From: an uncultured Blautia sp.
GTDB taxonomy: Bacteria; Bacillota; Clostridia; Lachnospirales; Lachnospiraceae
DNA length: 64,000 nucleotides
Assembly (NCBI GenBank): GCA_900540785.1
Contig: UQHF01000012.1
Coordinates: 26,239-90,238 of the forward strand
Direction: 5' to 3'
In this document: piece by piece, positions 61,071-64,000 of the stretch
Position numbering within the stretch: the first letter of the stretch is position 1
Layout of the letters: each line of letters opens with the position of its first letter
Notes under the pieces: generated by a model
What the model saw: only the letters and a program-made list of their open reading frames with translations
The model's database searches: none
What the model was told of the DNA's origin: nothing
Made by a program: the position numbers and the translations under genes

Positions 61071-61604
61071 TTATGATTTTCTGATGGAAATTTTATTTCC
61101 GTCCGTATTGTTTTCATTATAGAACTCCGCAAATTCCTCGGGAGACATTTCATGTGCTTCCAGAATTACCTGATTGTTCTTTTTTTCTTTGGAAATATAA
61201 ATGCAGATTCCATCGTCTGATTCACTGTCAAAACTGGTAAAGCTTCCATCTTCTACCCATACAGCCGTGAGGCGCTCTCCGTCATAGACATAGCTCTCTT
61301 TCTTCTCGTCCCAGTCAATGCCTACTGCCTGAAACAATTCGTTTTCTTCTGCGGCGTATGTGTATATTCCGCTGTCCTCTGCCATTTCCCCTGAAGCTTC
61401 CACCGATATACTGACATTTTCTCCGGATACCTCATTTGTATCTTCTTCCACTGTTTCCACTGTACCTTCTTCTAAATTACAGGTCTGCATTTCCCCGTCA
61501 CTGTATGCAAAGGTAACTGCCTTAACCTCCTGAAGATACCCCGTCATTCCTGTCATTCCCACAAGTGCTGCAAGAACTCCTGCTGTTACTTTCTGTTTTT
61601 TCAT
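61071..61604 (-). CDS. Secreted protein of unknown function
   Basis: 177 residues. Signal peptide to about residue 29 (MKKQKVTAGVLAALVGMTGM, ending EVKA). The mature part is very acidic, with beta-strand-like segments (ERLTAVWVEDGSFTSFDSES, ICIYISKEKKNNQVILEAHE) and a single cysteine. No family recognised. It lies directly after the sensor kinase/response regulator pair (89-bp gap, with a TATAAT at 61632-61637 on the minus strand), so it may be a target or accessory of that system. Confidence 0.6.
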   Translation of the reverse strand: MKKQKVTAGVLAALVGMTGMTGYLQEVKAVTFAYSDGEMQTCNLEEGTVETVEEDTNEVSGENVSISVEASGEMAEDSGIYTYAAEENELFQAVGIDWDEKKESYVYDGERLTAVWVEDGSFTSFDSESDDGICIYISKEKKNNQVILEAHEMSPEEFAEFYNENNTDGNKISIRKS

Positions 61605-61693
61605 ATTCTATATGCTCCTTTCGATTTGATGATTATAAAATAACACCCTGTTTTGTAGCACATATGTAGATATTTTGTGTTTTCTGTGGAGAA

Positions 61694-63169
61694 TTACTTT
61701 TCCGAAAAAAGTTGAAACGTAAATTGCACTCCTGAGGCTGTATTCTCTATTTTATAGGATGCTTCATGCAATTCCAGAATTTCTCTTACGATATAAAGGC
61801 CCAGACCGCTTCCTCCGCTCCTGCTGTTTCTTGAAGTATCTACTCTGTAAAAAGCATCGAATATTTTATCCATTTTTTCCGGTGGGATCTGAACTCCAAA
61901 ATTTTCCACCTGTCCTGTGACACAATTTTCTTCCTGAAGCAAACGCACGTAAATTTCCTCTCCTTCCGGAGAATAGCGAACAGCATTTACAAGGATATTT
62001 CTTATTACTTTTTCCATAAGTGCAATGTCAACGCTGCATCTTAAAGATTCCGGAAGACGCACTTCCATCTTCATATGCTTTTCCTCAAAAAGAGGTGTCA
62101 AATCTGCAAGCTGAATACGAAAAAGCTCTGCCATATCTGTATCTGCTTTTTTCAATATAAATCCGGACGCTTCCATTTTGGAAATCGTTAAAATTTCCTG
62201 AACCATATCCTGAAGCATCTCTGTTACTTCCTTTGCTCTTAAAAGGCTTTTATCCCTGTCCTTATAGCTTCCTACCCCTTCTATCATTCCTTCTATCTGT
62301 CCTTTTAAAATCGTGACAGGGGTTTTCAGCTCATGGGAAGAAGCAGCAAAAAATTCCATTCGCTTTTTTTCCTGCTCTCTCTCCTTTTCCATATCACTTT
62401 TCAGCTTTTTATTGGTCTCCTTCAATTCTGTGAGCGCAGAATCCAGATTTGCTGCAAGTGTATTCAGACTTCCGGAAAGGATTCCTATTTCATCTTCTCT
62501 TTTTAATGTGCTCTGCACTTTAAAATCAAGCTGTGCCATATTTTGAGAAATATGACTTAAATAAAGAATTGGCTTTGTTAAATATCGCGAATAAAAAACA
62601 GATATGAAAAAAGCAACAAGAAATACAGACAAAATCAGCCAGGGGAGAACTTTTGTTAAAGCTTCCTTTGTCTGATTTACCTGCTCCCTGGAGCCAAAAA
62701 CAAGAAGCGTATAGGTCTTGGGATCTCCAGAAAAAGAAAGGTGATATTTTCCCATCGCCTGTTCTTCCAGCTCTTCCATGCTTGGCGATATACAATCCTC
62801 TGCAACAGCAGATTCTGATGCAGTTGCCATCGTATCTTCACTGGCCATTTCCACAGCGTAGCTTCCTTCATAAAAAGGATAACTCTGTTCGTATATGATT
62901 TTTCCGTTATTGTCCAAAACAATAACTCCACTTTGCAAATTGATACTAAATTCCTGAATAAGTTCCATTCCCTGCTCTTTTTTGTAATTATGAAGAACCT
63001 CAGAAAGATTTTCTGCTCGTTTATCCAGATTTTGATTCAGCGTTTCTGTATATATCACAGGCATAAAATATGCCACAAATCCATAAGTAAGTGCGGAAAT
63101 TCCCAGTAAGATCACTGCTGTAAGAAAAAAAATCTTCCAGCTTAATTTTTTTTTAATGTAATTTCGCAA
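61694..63169 (-). CDS. Sensor histidine kinase
   Basis: 491 residues. Membrane helices about 12-36 and 173-193 flank an extracytoplasmic sensor of about 135 residues. A HAMP domain follows (about 194-250). FAASSHELKTPVTILKG carries the phosphorylated His279. NILVNAVRYSPEG is the N box and GGSGLGLYIVREIL the G box of the ATPase domain. The signal is unknown. It overlaps the response-regulator stop by 17 bp. Confidence 0.94.
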   Translation of the reverse strand: MRNYIKKKLSWKIFFLTAVILLGISALTYGFVAYFMPVIYTETLNQNLDKRAENLSEVLHNYKKEQGMELIQEFSINLQSGVIVLDNNGKIIYEQSYPFYEGSYAVEMASEDTMATASESAVAEDCISPSMEELEEQAMGKYHLSFSGDPKTYTLLVFGSREQVNQTKEALTKVLPWLILSVFLVAFFISVFYSRYLTKPILYLSHISQNMAQLDFKVQSTLKREDEIGILSGSLNTLAANLDSALTELKETNKKLKSDMEKEREQEKKRMEFFAASSHELKTPVTILKGQIEGMIEGVGSYKDRDKSLLRAKEVTEMLQDMVQEILTISKMEASGFILKKADTDMAELFRIQLADLTPLFEEKHMKMEVRLPESLRCSVDIALMEKVIRNILVNAVRYSPEGEEIYVRLLQEENCVTGQVENFGVQIPPEKMDKIFDAFYRVDTSRNSRSGGSGLGLYIVREILELHEASYKIENTASGVQFTFQLFSEK

Positions 63170-63821
63170 TTCGGTACCCCACCCCTCTGATTGTTTCTAT
63201 ATAATCTTCTTTCATTTTTCTCCTGATATTTTTTATATGAGTATCTACAATTCTTTCCTCTCCAAAATAATCCATTCCCCACACAGCATCCAGGAGCTGT
63301 CCTCTCGTAAGCACCCTGCCCTGATTTAGAAGAAATTCTCTCAAAAGCTCAAATTCCTTTTGCGTAAGGGAAAGCTCCTCGTTTTCCATCCATGCCTGAT
63401 AGCTTTCCGAATTTAATTTCAACTTTCTGTAAGAAAAAATCCCGTCTTTTTTCATACTTTTTCCATATCGCCTCAAAACGGCTTCTATTTTTTTCAGAAG
63501 AAGATTTATAGAAAAAGGTTTTGTCACATATTCATCGACTTTTAAATCATATCCCTTCATCTGATACGCCTCATCATCGAGAGCAGTCAGCATGATCACC
63601 GGAATCTCTGATTCCTGACGTATCATTTCCAGTACTCCGAAGCCGTCCACTTTAGGAAGCATAACATCCAGAAGAATCAGATCAAAATTTCCTTTACGAA
63701 ATTTCCCAATCCCCTCAATTCCATCCAATGCCTGTTCTGTTTCATATCCCTCTTCTTCCAGATAATTTTTCAAAAGCTCCTGTATATCCGGTTCGTCTTC
63801 AATAATCAATATTTTTTCCAT
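63153..63821 (-). CDS. OmpR/PhoB-family response regulator
   Basis: 222 residues. Receiver domain with acidic pocket Glu8/Asp9, phosphoacceptor Asp52 (LILLDVMLP), Thr79 and Lys101 (YVTKPFS). The C-terminal winged helix spans about 125-222, with LTQKEFELLREFLLNQGRVL and DTHIKNIRRKMKED. ATG 63821 is chosen over 63863 because of a strong AGGAGGA box. Partner of the downstream kinase. An 11-bp-spaced direct repeat lies in its upstream region. Confidence 0.95.
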   Translation of the reverse strand: MEKILIIEDEPDIQELLKNYLEEEGYETEQALDGIEGIGKFRKGNFDLILLDVMLPKVDGFGVLEMIRQESEIPVIMLTALDDEAYQMKGYDLKVDEYVTKPFSINLLLKKIEAVLRRYGKSMKKDGIFSYRKLKLNSESYQAWMENEELSLTQKEFELLREFLLNQGRVLTRGQLLDAVWGMDYFGEERIVDTHIKNIRRKMKEDYIETIRGVGYRIAKLH

Positions 63822-63867
63822 TCTCTGTTCCTCCTGTAAAACAATAAAACAAGAATAACACATATTT

Positions 63868-63887
63868 ATGGAGTTTACATGGAGTTT
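63868..63887 (-). promoter_or_regulatory. Direct repeat upstream of the response regulator
   Basis: ATGGAGTTT (63868-63876) and ATGGAGTTT (63879-63887), start-to-start 11 bp. Tandem sites one helical turn apart are the usual OmpR-family binding form, so autoregulation is likely. Confidence 0.6.
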
Positions 63888-63901
63888 TTTGTTTTTATGC
63901 C

Positions 63902-63932
63902 AAAAAAACAGCAGTCTCTCGACTACTGTTTA
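63902..63932 (-). terminator. Terminator of an upstream gene off the right edge
   Basis: Stem AAACAG(T)AGTC / GACT(G)CTGTTT followed by T7 on the minus strand. It would end a minus-strand transcript entering from beyond 64000. From 63933 to 64000 I see no gene; a TTGACA occurs at about 63964-63969 on the plus strand. Confidence 0.65.
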
Positions 63933-64000
63933 TAAATAATCATCACTTCAAAACTACATACATGTTGACATTTCCTTGAGAATTCTTTTACCTTGCGTTA

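Noticed and set aside
61642..61662. CTACA direct repeat at 11-bp spacing before the secreted-protein gene, considered as a response-regulator site
   Set aside because: Five-base repeats are too short to be convincing, and they do not match the ATGGAGTTT repeat before the regulator.

Overview
The window looks like a chromosomal segment of a Gram-positive gut anaerobe of the class Clostridia, most probably family Lachnospiraceae. The grounds are an Rnf complex, a sodium-pump-type biotin decarboxylase cluster, the cmk-ispH-rpsA order, a tetrahydrofolate riboswitch in front of folT, a GH95 fucosidase locus with an ABC sugar importer lacking its own ATPase, and a sortase-C pilus locus. Nearly all genes are on the minus strand. 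I saw no rRNA, tRNA, CRISPR array, insertion sequence or prophage.

Layout. 1-4.2 kb: rnfC-D-G-E-A (rnfA cut by the left edge), preceded by a CmpB-family membrane protein. 5.2-10.2 kb: a YprB-like nuclease on the plus strand, then the housekeeping run flavoprotein-cmk-ispH-rpsA. 10.2-15.5 kb: an acyl-CoA-type carboxyltransferase, OadG-like protein, biotin carrier, OadB and an OadA-type carboxyltransferase. This is either a Na+-pumping decarboxylase or a transcarboxylase, and with Rnf it suggests ion-gradient energetics. 15.5-18.7 kb: an Eis-like acetyltransferase, ogt and a D,D-carboxypeptidase. 18.7-23.1 kb: a patch of small accessory genes, including a HepT/MntA-like pair, a broken XRE regulator, a DUF3795 protein and a CPBP protease. 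23.2-31.2 kb: riboswitch-folT, then a Zn-phospholipase-like protein, scpB/scpA, a phosphoesterase, a molybdopterin-binding protein, an ABC exporter and a second D,D-carboxypeptidase.

31.2-44.5 kb is a carbohydrate/nucleoside island built around a GntR/HutC-type regulator. Three promoters in it (gntR itself, a SIS-yjbQ-nucleoside hydrolase-tandem deoxyribosyltransferase operon, and a sugar ABC importer operon 9.4 kb away) carry the same ATACTTGTAT element, so they probably form one local regulon. A cytoplasmic GH95 alpha-L-fucosidase with its own promoter and an MgtC-like protein lie inside it.

44.5-60.8 kb is a pilus/adhesin operon: a small C-terminally anchored pilin, a 4,090-residue thioester-domain adhesin with about 34 prealbumin-like (SpaA/CnaB) modules, a SpaH-type major pilin, a class C sortase and a lipoprotein. 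Its predicted promoter has a spacer made half of a run of nine G, the architecture of a slippage-controlled phase-variable promoter. The locus is flanked by two exact 35-bp copies of one terminator. 61-64 kb holds a secreted protein of unknown function and an OmpR-type two-component system. The phase-variable giant adhesin locus and the GntR-controlled SIS/YjbQ/nucleoside operon are the most interesting parts.
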